A DNA stretch of 50,526 bases. Origin: Bacillota bacterium (GTDB lineage Bacteria > Bacillota > Clostridia > Christensenellales > Borkfalkiaceae). The notes beneath the pieces were generated by a model, which was not told the origin of the DNA, did no database searches, and saw nothing but the letters and a program-made list of their open reading frames with translations. Position 1 is the first letter of the stretch. Each line of letters begins with the position of its first letter. Of this stretch, positions 15,946 to 24,239 are shown piece by piece. The stretch lies in contig QAKM01000053.1 in assembly GCA_003343805.1 (NCBI GenBank), positions 1 to 50,526 on the forward strand, given 5' to 3'. A program made the position numbers and the translations under genes.

Positions 15946-16509
15946 ATGTTGTCACGGCCACGTTTTTCTTCCGGGAGGCTCGCCGTCCTGGGCGTGCTTG
16001 CGGCTCTTTCTCTCGCCGTTCACACCCTCGAGTCGGTGTTCCCCCCTCTCTTCGGGATACCGGGGGCAAAGCTGGGGCTCGCCAATCTCTTTTCGATGCT
16101 GGCGCTCGTCCTCTACGGCCCCCTCGATGCAGCGCTTATTTTGCTTGCACGGACGCTTTTGGGGGCTGCCATCGCGGGGAATGCCTCTTCGCTTCTCTTT
16201 TCCCTTTCGGGGGGCGGAGTTTCGCTTCTGCTTGCCATCGTTCTCGTGCGTTTTCTTGTCCCCCGTGTGAGCTATCTTGCCGTCAATGTCGCGGCTGCGG
16301 TCGTTCACAATGCGGTGCAGGTCGTTGTCTACGTTCTGGAAACATCTACGCCTGCGAACTTTGTCCTTCTTCCCTACTTTGCGCTTGTCGGCGTGCTTTC
16401 GGGCGCAGCCGTTGCGGCGGTCGGGCTTCTCCTTCTGGAGAGGATCCCCGAACGCATCTTTTATTCCAATGAACGGAAACGTTCTCAGCCACCAGGAGGT
16501 GTTACTTGA
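15946..16509 (+). CDS. Gx transporter family protein (heptaprenyl diphosphate synthase component I-like)
   Basis: 187 aa, almost entirely hydrophobic with about five or six helices. It contains the family stretch ESVFPPLFGIPGAKLGLANLFSMLAL. The family is annotated after heptaprenyl diphosphate synthase component I but behaves like a small ECF-type membrane protein. It is often found with rnf, NusG-domain-II and apbE genes and in flavin-based extracellular electron transfer loci. Its stop overlaps the rnfC start by 4 bp, so it leads the rnf operon. It may handle a flavin or quinone-type cofactor; that is inference. Confidence 0.85.
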   Translation: MLSRPRFSSGRLAVLGVLAALSLAVHTLESVFPPLFGIPGAKLGLANLFSMLALVLYGPLDAALILLARTLLGAAIAGNASSLLFSLSGGGVSLLLAIVLVRFLVPRVSYLAVNVAAAVVHNAVQVVVYVLETSTPANFVLLPYFALVGVLSGAAVAAVGLLLLERIPERIFYSNERKRSQPPGGVT

Positions 16510-17798
16510 AAGCGATCCAAGGCAAACGCCTGTTTGCGGGCATTCATCCGCACGGCAGGAAACAACTTTCGAGCGGAAAGCCGCTTGAACAGCTTCCCCC
16601 GCCCGGGGAAGTGTACATCTCTCTTTCGCAGTCGCTGGGGCGCCCCGCTCTTCCCTGCGTGGAGAAGGGCGCAAAGGTGAAGCGCGGCGAGCGCATCGCA
16701 AGCGCAGACGGCGCCATCTCTTCCGACGTCTTTGCAAGCATCGCAGGCGAAGTGACGGACATCGTCCGAAAGACGGCGCAGAGCGGCGGCGAGGAGACAT
16801 TCATCGTCATCCGGGCGGACGGAAGCGGGGAGGAGTTTCGTTTTCCGCCTCTGACCGATCCCGGCCCGGATGAGATCCGCGCCCGCGTCCGGGACTGCGG
16901 CATCGTGGGCCTCGGCGGCGCGGGCTTCCCGACGGCGGTCAAGCTCTCCCCTCCCTGCCCCGTTGATACGCTCATCCTGAACGGCGCGGAGTGCGAGCCC
17001 TATCTCACCTGCGATCACAGGCTCATGCTCGAATTTACCGATGAGATCGTGCGTGGGGCGCGCTATCTGAAGCAGGCGCTCGACTGTCGGCGCATCATCA
17101 TCGGCATTGAGGACAATAAGCCGGATGCCATCGCTGCGTTCGAGCCCTATCCCGATATCGCGGTGGTGCGCCTTCGGAAGCAGTACCCGATGGGCGGCGA
17201 GAAGCAGCTCGTCTATTCCGTAACGGGCAGAAAGATCCGGCCGGGAAAACTTCCTGCCGATGCGGGCGTCGTCGTGCAGAATGTTGCGACCGCCTTTGCG
17301 GTCTCGGAAGCCGTTGAACAGGGCAAGCCGCTGTATGAGCGCGCCGTCACCCTTTCGGGCGGAGCCGTCAAAGAGCCCAGGAACCTTTGGGTCCCGGTCG
17401 GAACACCGCTCTCCGTTCTCGTTGACTTCTGCGGCGGAGAGGTTGGCTCGCCCGCCAAGATCGTCCAGGGTGGGCCCATGACGGGCATTGCTCTTCCTTC
17501 CTACGACTTCTATACGCACAAGACGACGTCCGGTCTGCTCCTTCTCACGGGCGAAGAGGCCTCGCTTGCAGAGCCCTCCCCCTGCCTTAGCTGCGGGAAG
17601 TGCGCGGACGCCTGCCCCATGCACCTCATGCCCATGCAGACAGATTTCTATGCCGAGGCGGGCGATTATGAGACGGCGGCAAAGCTCGGAGGCGCTCTCC
17701 ATTGCATTGAATGCGGGGTGTGTGCTTATGTCTGTCCTGCGCGCCGACCGCTCATCCAGAGCATCCGCAAGACCAAACAGGAGGTGAGGAAAAAATGA
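16506..17798 (+). CDS. rnfC: Electron transport complex subunit RnfC
   Basis: 430 aa starting with TTG, 5 nt after AGGAGGTG and overlapping the previous stop. It has the N-terminal RnfC barrel-sandwich (GIHPHGRKQLSSGKP), the NADH/FMN-binding Nqo1-like region (GIVGLGGAGFPTAVKL, LILNGAECEPYL, DNKPDAIAAF) and two ferredoxin-type 4Fe-4S motifs at the C-terminus (CLSCGKCADACP, CIECGVCAYVCP). RnfC is the peripheral subunit exchanging electrons with NADH. The complex couples ferredoxin:NAD+ oxidoreduction to Na+ or H+ transport. Confidence 0.95.
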   Translation: MKAIQGKRLFAGIHPHGRKQLSSGKPLEQLPPPGEVYISLSQSLGRPALPCVEKGAKVKRGERIASADGAISSDVFASIAGEVTDIVRKTAQSGGEETFIVIRADGSGEEFRFPPLTDPGPDEIRARVRDCGIVGLGGAGFPTAVKLSPPCPVDTLILNGAECEPYLTCDHRLMLEFTDEIVRGARYLKQALDCRRIIIGIEDNKPDAIAAFEPYPDIAVVRLRKQYPMGGEKQLVYSVTGRKIRPGKLPADAGVVVQNVATAFAVSEAVEQGKPLYERAVTLSGGAVKEPRNLWVPVGTPLSVLVDFCGGEVGSPAKIVQGGPMTGIALPSYDFYTHKTTSGLLLLTGEEASLAEPSPCLSCGKCADACPMHLMPMQTDFYAEAGDYETAAKLGGALHCIECGVCAYVCPARRPLIQSIRKTKQEVRKK

Positions 17799-18859
17799 CA
17801 AACCGACCGACGGAAAATCAGGTTGCGGTCTCCGTTCCTCCCCATGTCCGGGGAAGGCGTTCCTCGCGCGGCATCATGCTCGACGTCGCCATTGCGCTTC
17901 TTCCTTCGGCGGTGATGGCATGTGTTTACTTTCAGCTCTATGCTCTGATGCTGCTCCTTGTCTGCGTCGCCGGGGCGGTCGCAACGGAGTTTATCTATTA
18001 TTTCATCGCGAAAGGCGGATTTGCGCACAAGTGCAGCCGGGCGGGAGAAGTCGTCAGAAACTGGGCCCGGCAGTTCGACTGTACCTCCGTCGTCACGGGC
18101 CTCATCTTAGCTCTCATCCTGCCCGCTTACACAAAGTGGTATGAAGCGTTGCTCGGTTCCGTGTTTGCGATCGCACTCGTCAAGATGCTCTTCGGCGGTA
18201 CGGGCAAGAATCTCGTCAATCCCGCAGCGGCGGGGCGTGTGTTCCTGTTCATCAGCTTTTCGCTTTCGGCGGGCGCACTTCTGACGGACGGAACGCTGAC
18301 GACGGGCGCCACCTATCTTTCGGGTACGCTCCTTTCGGGCGGATCGCTTTCCTCGGGCGCGACGTACGGTGACACCATCGAGCTCTCGCTTCTGCAGCTC
18401 TTTCTCGGAAACGGCGTCGCAACGGCCGCCATCGGCGAGACGTGCAAGGCGGCGATCCTTGCGGGATACCTCTATCTCGTCATCCGCAAGGTCATCAAAT
18501 GGTGGCAGCCGCTCCTTTGCATCGCGCTCTCGGGCTTTGTTTCGGTATGCCTTGCGGCGACAAGCGGGACCTTCGATATCACGCTCTTCCCCGACTACTG
18601 CCTTTCGGGCGGGCTCGTGTTCGGCGCGGTTTTCATGGCGACGGACTACGTCACCTCTCCCAAAGGGACTTACGGACAGCTCGTCTATTATGTGGCGCTG
18701 GCGCTTCTCACCGCTATTCTCAGGCACTTTACCCACATCGAGATCATGTCCTTCACCATCCTTCTGATGAACCTTCTCACTCCCCTTATCGATACCTACA
18801 TCGTGCGTAAGCCCTTCGGCTATCAGCGGGAGAAGAAGGCAAAGGAGGCTGTCAAATGA
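17795..18859 (+). CDS. rnfD: Electron transport complex subunit RnfD
   Basis: 354 aa integral membrane protein. The start overlaps rnfC by ATGA and has a strong AGGAGGTG site. RGIMLDVAIALLPSAVMAC, GGTGKNLVNPAAAGRVFL and the C-terminal MATDYVTSPKGTYGQ are RnfD/NqrB blocks. Two candidate covalent FMN sites occur, TGATY near residues 170-174 and SGATY near 187-191, for attachment by ApbE. Confidence 0.95.
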   Translation: MTNRPTENQVAVSVPPHVRGRRSSRGIMLDVAIALLPSAVMACVYFQLYALMLLLVCVAGAVATEFIYYFIAKGGFAHKCSRAGEVVRNWARQFDCTSVVTGLILALILPAYTKWYEALLGSVFAIALVKMLFGGTGKNLVNPAAAGRVFLFISFSLSAGALLTDGTLTTGATYLSGTLLSGGSLSSGATYGDTIELSLLQLFLGNGVATAAIGETCKAAILAGYLYLVIRKVIKWWQPLLCIALSGFVSVCLAATSGTFDITLFPDYCLSGGLVFGAVFMATDYVTSPKGTYGQLVYYVALALLTAILRHFTHIEIMSFTILLMNLLTPLIDTYIVRKPFGYQREKKAKEAVK

Positions 18860-19455
18860 GCGCGAAGTCCTTTTTCAAGAGCATTGCCTTCAAGTGCATC
18901 ATCGTGCTTTTATCCATTGTGCTCCTCTGTTCGGTTTTCCTCACCATCTGCAATGCGCTCTTCTATGTTTCGGACGAGGAACGGCTCGACCGCGCTCTTG
19001 CGGAATTGTATGACGGCGAGAGCGTTTCGACGGAACTTGCTCCCGGAGCGGATGCTTTGGGGGACGGTGAAGAGATCGGCCGCGCCGTCGTGCTGACTGC
19101 GCGCATCGTTACGAGCGAAAATCATGCCGGTGACTGGCTTGTTCAGACGCAGGGCCTCGACGGCTACAACGGCGGAACCGTTACCTGCTGGGTGGTCATC
19201 GAGACGCAAGAAAACGCTGTTTCGGGCGTGGGCGCCGTCTCCATTTCCTCCAACGAAGGACAGTCGTACATCGGCCGCATCACGCAGGAATTTTTGAACG
19301 GCTTCAGCGAAAATTTCAACGGGGAGCCCTATCCGGACGGGATGGTCTCGAGCGGCGCAAGCTATTCCTCGACCGCGATCCGCAATGCCGTGAACGGCGC
19401 GCTCGAATATGTGAAAACTTCCGTCGGGGAGGCGGAGGAGGCGCAGAATGAGTAA
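18856..19455 (+). CDS. rnfG: Electron transport complex subunit RnfG
   Basis: 199 aa, with one N-terminal membrane helix (about 11-35) and an outer FMN-binding domain. The flavinylation motif reads SSGASYSS around residues 165-172. The acceptor position is Ser169, where most RnfG proteins have Thr. ApbE, encoded at 22148-23290, would attach FMN here. ATGA overlap with rnfD. Confidence 0.93.
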   Translation: MSAKSFFKSIAFKCIIVLLSIVLLCSVFLTICNALFYVSDEERLDRALAELYDGESVSTELAPGADALGDGEEIGRAVVLTARIVTSENHAGDWLVQTQGLDGYNGGTVTCWVVIETQENAVSGVGAVSISSNEGQSYIGRITQEFLNGFSENFNGEPYPDGMVSSGASYSSTAIRNAVNGALEYVKTSVGEAEEAQNE

Positions 19456-20116
19456 GTATAAGAAGATCTTTTTGGACGGTGTCATCTTCTCCAATCCCAC
19501 CTTTGTGCTGGTGCTCGGCACCTGTCCGACGCTTGGCCTCATCTCATCGGCGATGTCGGCCATGTCGATGGGCCTCTGCATCATCGTCATTCTGACACTC
19601 AGCAACGTGCTCATTTCGGCGATGCGCAAAGTTATCCCCAATGAAGTGCGCATCCCCTGCTACATCGTGCTCATCGCAACGCTCGTCACGCTCCTTCGCA
19701 TGGTGCTCGAAAAGTTCCTGCCCGATATTTACAGTGCGCTCGGCGGGTTCCTCGCACTCATCGTCGTCAACTGCATCATTTTGGGGCGCGCGGAGGCCTT
19801 TGCCAACAAGCACACCGTGCCGGAAGCAGCCATGGACGGCCTTGCAAACGGCATCGGGTTCACCTTAGCCCTCACCTGCATGGGTATTGTATGCGAGATC
19901 CTGGGCTCCGGCTCTCTGTTCGGCGCAAAGCTCTGGGATTTCAGCATCGCCCTCTTCTCGCAGCCGGCGGGTTCCTTCATTATCTTCGGCCTCTCCATTG
20001 CACTCTTTACCAAGGTGATGGACAGCGTCACGGGGAATGCCAGAAGAAAACGGCAGGCAGAGGAAGCACGCAGACTGTTTGAAGTACGCCGCGGCAATGC
20101 CGCAAAGGAGGCTTAA
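19448..20116 (+). CDS. rnfE: Electron transport complex subunit RnfE
   Basis: 222 aa with six predicted transmembrane helices. VLVLGTCPTLGL and GRAEAFANKHTVPEAAMDGLANGIGFTLAL are RnfE/NqrD signatures; the conserved Cys residues bind the membrane Fe-S cluster shared with RnfA. It overlaps rnfG by 8 bp and has GGAGGAGG upstream. A basic C-terminal tail (RRKRQAEEARRL) is cytosolic. Confidence 0.95.
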   Translation: MSKYKKIFLDGVIFSNPTFVLVLGTCPTLGLISSAMSAMSMGLCIIVILTLSNVLISAMRKVIPNEVRIPCYIVLIATLVTLLRMVLEKFLPDIYSALGGFLALIVVNCIILGRAEAFANKHTVPEAAMDGLANGIGFTLALTCMGIVCEILGSGSLFGAKLWDFSIALFSQPAGSFIIFGLSIALFTKVMDSVTGNARRKRQAEEARRLFEVRRGNAAKEA

Positions 20117-20119
20117 AGC

Positions 20120-20719
20120 ATGGGAACTTTGATCGCGATCGTCCTTTCGGCGGTTTTGACGGATAACTTCATCACCTCGCAGACGCTCGGCATCTGCCCC
20201 TTCCTCGGCGTCTCGAAAAAGACGAGTTCTGCCCTCGGCATGGGCATTGCCGTCGCCATTGTCATGGCGCTTGCAACGCTCGTCACCTATCCCCTCTATG
20301 AATACCTGATGGTGCCTCTCGGCATTGCCTTTCTCGAGATCATCGTATTCATCTTCGTCATTGCATCTCTCGTGCAGATGCTCGAGATGATCATCAAAAA
20401 ACTTTCCCCTTCGCTGTATAACGCGATGGGCATCTATCTTCCGCTCATCACGACCAACTGCGCCGTGCTGGGTGTCACGGAGATGCTCATCGGCGACATG
20501 AGCGGCGTCATGGGCGAGGCTGTAATGAATCTCGGCTGGGCGGTGCTCTACGCCTTCCTTGCGGGCATCGGCTTTACGCTCGTCATGCTCATCATGAGCG
20601 GCCTCCGCGAAAAGCTCAACCGCTACCGCGTGGGCAAGGCGCTCTCGGGCTTCCCCATCTCGATGGTGACGGCAAGTTTCATCTGCATGGCATTCACCGT
20701 GTTCAGCTACATTGCATGA
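20120..20719 (+). CDS. rnfA: Electron transport complex subunit RnfA
   Basis: 199 aa, six helices. TDNFITSQTLGICPFLGVSKK and the half-inverted YLPLITTNCAVLGVT each supply a conserved cysteine for the RnfA-RnfE cluster. AAGGAGG precedes the ATG, 3 bp after rnfE. Confidence 0.95.
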   Translation: MGTLIAIVLSAVLTDNFITSQTLGICPFLGVSKKTSSALGMGIAVAIVMALATLVTYPLYEYLMVPLGIAFLEIIVFIFVIASLVQMLEMIIKKLSPSLYNAMGIYLPLITTNCAVLGVTEMLIGDMSGVMGEAVMNLGWAVLYAFLAGIGFTLVMLIMSGLREKLNRYRVGKALSGFPISMVTASFICMAFTVFSYIA

Positions 20720-20729
20720 GGAGGCAGAT

Positions 20730-21566
20730 ATGCAGAATTTACTTGTAACGCTTGGCACGATCGATGCCGAGACCTGGAAAACCGTCGGCTGGGTGGCGCT
20801 CATCATCGCCGTCATCGCCGTCGTCATCGTGCTTCTCATTCTCCTCGTCGGCAAGGTATTCCATGTGGATGCCGATGAAATGGTGACAAAGATCCTGGAA
20901 AATCTGGCGGGCGCAAACTGCGGCGGCTGCGGCTGTTCGGGCTGCAGCGGCTTTGCGCAGAAGCTCGCCTCGGGCGAGGGGGATCTTTCCGCCTGCCATG
21001 TGACTTCCCCCGAAGGAAAGGCGGAAATCGCCAAGCTCCTCGGAATTGAACTGAAGGCAGAGGAGCGCACGGTTGCCGTCGTCCACTGTGCGGGCGCTTC
21101 TGCCGTGCACACCTTCCGCCCTGTCGGTGCCTCGACCTGCGCTGAGACGGCTGCCCTCTTCGGCGGCGATAAACTGTGCAAGGAGGGCTGCCTCGGCTGC
21201 GGAGACTGCACGGCTGCTTGCACGGAGAGCGGCGTTCGCATCGAGGACGGCGTTGCAAAAATCGATGCAGATAAGTGCCTCGGCTGCGGCGCGTGCATTC
21301 TGACCTGCCCCAAGCACGTCATCGGCCGCATCCCCGCCTCCGCGCCCGTCTATGTGGCCTGCTCCTCCCATTGCAGAGGCAAGGAAGTCATGGCGGCGTG
21401 CGATGCCGGGTGCATCGGCTGCGGCCTGTGCGCCAAGAAATGCCCCTCTTCCGCGATCACGATGACGGATAACCTGCCCGTCATTGATTACGCGAAGTGC
21501 ATGGGCTGCATGACTTGCGTGGAGAGCTGTCCCAAGAAGGTCATCAAAGCGCGCTTTGAAGGGTAA
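20730..21566 (+). CDS. rnfB: Electron transport complex subunit RnfB, multi-cluster ferredoxin form
   Basis: 278 aa. A membrane helix (about 20-42) is followed by the RnfB 4Fe-4S domain (CGGCGCSGCSGF near residues 65-76) and four ferredoxin motifs: CLGCGDCTAAC, CLGCGACILTCP, CIGCGLCAKKCP and CMGCMTCVESCP. RnfB accepts electrons from ferredoxin. The start is the ATG after GAGGAGG; an ATG at 20712 inside the rnfA end is less likely. It is the last gene of the operon, before a strong terminator. Confidence 0.94.
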   Translation: MQNLLVTLGTIDAETWKTVGWVALIIAVIAVVIVLLILLVGKVFHVDADEMVTKILENLAGANCGGCGCSGCSGFAQKLASGEGDLSACHVTSPEGKAEIAKLLGIELKAEERTVAVVHCAGASAVHTFRPVGASTCAETAALFGGDKLCKEGCLGCGDCTAACTESGVRIEDGVAKIDADKCLGCGACILTCPKHVIGRIPASAPVYVACSSHCRGKEVMAACDAGCIGCGLCAKKCPSSAITMTDNLPVIDYAKCMGCMTCVESCPKKVIKARFEG

Positions 21567-21580
21567 TTTTTGTTGTAGGA

Positions 21581-21614
21581 AAGCGCCGCCGCGGCAACAG
21601 CCGCGGCGGCGCTT
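21581..21614 (+). terminator. Strong terminator of the rnf operon
   Basis: A 14-bp perfect stem (aagcgccgccgcgg / ccgcggcggcgctt) with a 6-nt loop, then TT. It lies 14 bp after the rnfB stop. A second GC-rich inverted repeat at about 21624-21650 faces the convergent NusG-II gene. Confidence 0.85.
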
Positions 21615-21666
21615 TTCGATCCGGCGGCTGCGCGCTTTGCACGCGGCCGCCTCCTTATTGCGGATC

Positions 21667-22140
21667 TTATTCCAATGTTCCGTCCGAAGCAAGATCTCCG
21701 CCCACAGGCATGACGACCACACCATGCGGGATACAGGAGATGGGCGCGGATGCCGTATCCCTGATGGGCGGCATATACACGCAGTCACGGCTCCACGAAC
21801 AATCTGCATCCGTCATGTCCGCCTGCCGGGCCGAGCGATCGATCGACACGGTATTATAGCCGCGCTCAGTCGTGATCGTGACGAGGAGCACCGCTCCGTC
21901 CTCTTCCACCTTTACCCGATCGGCATCGTAGATTTCAAACGTATTCCGTCGAAAGTCGCATGAAAAGACACACTCGTTTTCCACGAGGATGTCGACGCCG
22001 TCGAGTTTCTCCCTCTCCGGCAGGATGACGAATGCAAGAAAGAGCGCGAGAAGAAGCACAAAGAGAAGGGCGTAGATCAAAAGGTCCCCTCCCCGGAACC
22101 ATTTGCTATTTTTGATTTGTTTCAGCTTTTCCCGGCTCAT
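21667..22140 (-). CDS. NusG domain II-containing membrane protein
   Basis: 157 aa. One N-terminal helix (about 21-42) is followed by a beta-rich outer domain (VDILVENECVFSCDFRRNTFEIYDADRVKVEEDGAVLLVTI...CIPHGVVVMPVGG), the NusG-II fold found in many Clostridia beside Gx, rnf and apbE genes. It follows apbE by 7 bp. Its role is not established; extracytosolic electron transfer or flavin handling is a guess from context. Confidence 0.8.
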   Translation of the reverse strand: MSREKLKQIKNSKWFRGGDLLIYALLFVLLLALFLAFVILPEREKLDGVDILVENECVFSCDFRRNTFEIYDADRVKVEEDGAVLLVTITTERGYNTVSIDRSARQADMTDADCSWSRDCVYMPPIRDTASAPISCIPHGVVVMPVGGDLASDGTLE

Positions 22141-22147
22141 GTACGCC

Positions 22148-23290
22148 TCAGATGGTTACGACATTTTCATATCCCGCGGCGAGCGAATAGCTCTCCTCGG
22201 GAGCATTGGTATAGACGGTGAGCTCCTCTCCGTCGAGCTCGACGAACCAGACGGTCTCTTCGACTGTGCTTAAAAATTGCAAGGCGCGCTCCCTTCCCAT
22301 TGTCATGAGAGCGGTGGTCAGTGCATCGCACCGAGCGGCGCTTTCGCCAAGGACGGTCGCCGTTACGATGCCGGAAACGTTCTTTTCGTCCTTTACGTTG
22401 ACGGGCATCATCGTCTTAGGGTTTATGATCTGGCTGTAGCGCGTGCCGCCGATCTCATAGTAGAGCCCGTTGTCCGCACTCGTCGAAAGGCAGGTATCCT
22501 GTACGCTGGCCGTCAGGTAGTGTCCGCTGTCGCGCGGAGCGGCCACGGAGAGCTCAAAATACGCCCTCTCCGGCGTATATTTCCTAACAGCCATACTGCT
22601 CCCGCTGAAGCTGAAATAGCCGTAGGAGAAGCGTTCTGTCAGCTCTTTCACGCGGTCGGCGGCATACCCCTTGCCAATGCCGCCGAAATCGACTTTGAGA
22701 ACGTAGGTCTCGCCCTCCGCTTGAGCCGTCGCGCCCTCCGGCTTTTGCGCATAATACATTCCGTCCTCTTCCCAAAGAACGATCTCGGGGAAGTACGTCG
22801 AAAGCGTCCGGAAGGCGGTGAGCTGTTCCTCGGACGGGAGCCGATCGGGTGCCTCATCCCCTGCCTTAAAGTTATAAAATCCGTAGGCCTCCACGCTGTG
22901 AAAGACAGTCGGATCGTAATATCCGTCCGTCTCCTCGTAGAGTTCCTGCGCAAGGACAAAGACGTCATAGGCTGCGCGGTCGAGTTGTACCGTTTCCCCC
23001 GGGGCAGCCGCATTGAAGGCATAGACGGAAGAAATTTCGTCGGTGACGGAAAGGCTTTCATCGAGATCGTGCAACAGTTCTTCCACCAGCTCTGCGGTCT
23101 CCCGCCCCTCCTCCTCGGAGGGAAGCCCGTCAAGCTCTGTCAGAAGGCGCAGATCGGCCGTCGTATGAAAGGCGTAGCGGCCGGAAAATCCCTGCCAGTT
23201 CAGGCGGGCCGAACATCCGCTGAGCAGGGAGCCTGTCAAAAGCACAGTCGCGGCGAGGAAACTCGCCGCGACGAAACAAGATCTCTTCAT
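22148..23290 (-). CDS. apbE: FAD:protein FMN transferase lipoprotein
   Basis: 380 aa. A lipoprotein signal (MKRSCFVAASFLAATVLLTG, lipobox LLSGC) precedes the ApbE fold: SVTDEISSVYAFN, VDFGGIGKGYAADRV, the substrate and Mg2+ region SFSGSSMAV, TSADNGLYYE...SQIINPKTMMPV, and ATVLGESAARCDALTTALMTMG. It transfers FMN from FAD to Ser/Thr in target proteins outside the membrane. RnfG and RnfD, encoded convergently next door, are the expected targets. The start at 23290 is 1 bp after the ROK stop; a longer frame into that gene is not supported. Confidence 0.92.
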   Translation of the reverse strand: MKRSCFVAASFLAATVLLTGSLLSGCSARLNWQGFSGRYAFHTTADLRLLTELDGLPSEEEGRETAELVEELLHDLDESLSVTDEISSVYAFNAAAPGETVQLDRAAYDVFVLAQELYEETDGYYDPTVFHSVEAYGFYNFKAGDEAPDRLPSEEQLTAFRTLSTYFPEIVLWEEDGMYYAQKPEGATAQAEGETYVLKVDFGGIGKGYAADRVKELTERFSYGYFSFSGSSMAVRKYTPERAYFELSVAAPRDSGHYLTASVQDTCLSTSADNGLYYEIGGTRYSQIINPKTMMPVNVKDEKNVSGIVTATVLGESAARCDALTTALMTMGRERALQFLSTVEETVWFVELDGEELTVYTNAPEESYSLAAGYENVVTI

Positions 23291-23291
23291 C

Positions 23292-24239
23292 TCAAAGACG
23301 GTCAAAGGCGTACTGAGCTGCGCCGTACAGGCCGGCATCGTTGCCGAGTTCCGCACAGATGAGCTCGAGCGGCGCATAGGTCTCGGACACATACAGGCGC
23401 GGATAGACGTATTCTCTCAAAGGCTTCAAAAGCGTCTCCTTCTCCGCCGAGATGCCGCCGCCCAGGATGAATGCCTGGGGACGAAGGACGGCTGCCAGGT
23501 TGAGGATGCCTTCGCCGAGTTCCGCCACATAGTCGCGGATGACGCCGCGTGCGACTTCGTCGTCCATGCGCAGGGCGTCGAAAGCCGTTCGGCCGTCCAC
23601 GTTGTCAAGCGTCTTGGCGATCTCCCACATCTTGCTCGTAAGCTCTGCCTGCATCCGCTCCTTGGTGAGCGCGATGAGAGCGCGTGCCGATGCGTAGCAC
23701 TCGAAACAACCGCGGCGGCCGCAGGTGCACAATTTTCCGTTGACGTGCGTCACCATGTGGCCGATCTCCGTGCCTGCACTCTTATAGCCCTCAAAGAGCT
23801 TTCCGTTTAAGACGACACCGCCGCCGACGCCCGTTCCGAGCGTGATAAGGACGCTGTCCTCATAGTTCTTGCCGGCGCCGTACTTGGCTTCTCCGAGTGC
23901 GGCCGCATTGGCATCGTTGGTGACAAAGACCTGCTTCCCTGTCTTGTCCCGGATCAGTTGAGCGAGCGGGACGTCTCTCCAGCCGAAATTGGTCCAGTTG
24001 ACGACGACGCCGTTGCGGCTGTCGATCACGCCCGGGGAACCGATCCCGATGGCCTGTACTTTGGAAAAATCGATGCCCGCATTTTCCGCGACTTCCATCG
24101 CAAGACGAGAAAGCTCGGAAGCCGTCTCTTCGGCAGAACGGTCTGCCGACGTCTTGACGCGGGTCTTTCCCAACAGTTTGCCGTCTGCAAGGACTGCGCC
24201 CTTGGCAGACATTCCGCCCAAATCGATGCCAATGATCAT
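23292..24239 (-). CDS. ROK-family glucokinase
   Basis: 315 aa. It has the N-terminal phosphate loop IGIDLGGMSAKGA, the sugar-binding NDANAAALGEAKYGAG, the LGTGVGGGVVLNGK loop, GTEIGHM and the ROK zinc motif CTCGRRGCFECYAS. The length fits ATP-dependent glucokinase. It overlaps the upstream rho-like gene by ATGA, so the two are translationally coupled. Confidence 0.9.
   Translation of the reverse strand: MIIGIDLGGMSAKGAVLADGKLLGKTRVKTSADRSAEETASELSRLAMEVAENAGIDFSKVQAIGIGSPGVIDSRNGVVVNWTNFGWRDVPLAQLIRDKTGKQVFVTNDANAAALGEAKYGAGKNYEDSVLITLGTGVGGGVVLNGKLFEGYKSAGTEIGHMVTHVNGKLCTCGRRGCFECYASARALIALTKERMQAELTSKMWEIAKTLDNVDGRTAFDALRMDDEVARGVIRDYVAELGEGILNLAAVLRPQAFILGGGISAEKETLLKPLREYVYPRLYVSETYAPLELICAELGNDAGLYGAAQYAFDRL

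Noticed and set aside
19865..21331. 488-codon open frame antisense to rnfE-rnfA-rnfB
   Set aside because: All three rnf genes are clearly coding on the other strand; the antisense product is low-complexity shadow sequence.
22277..23362. Long open frame antisense to apbE
   Set aside because: apbE has a full set of family motifs in the opposite frame; no independent evidence for the antisense one.
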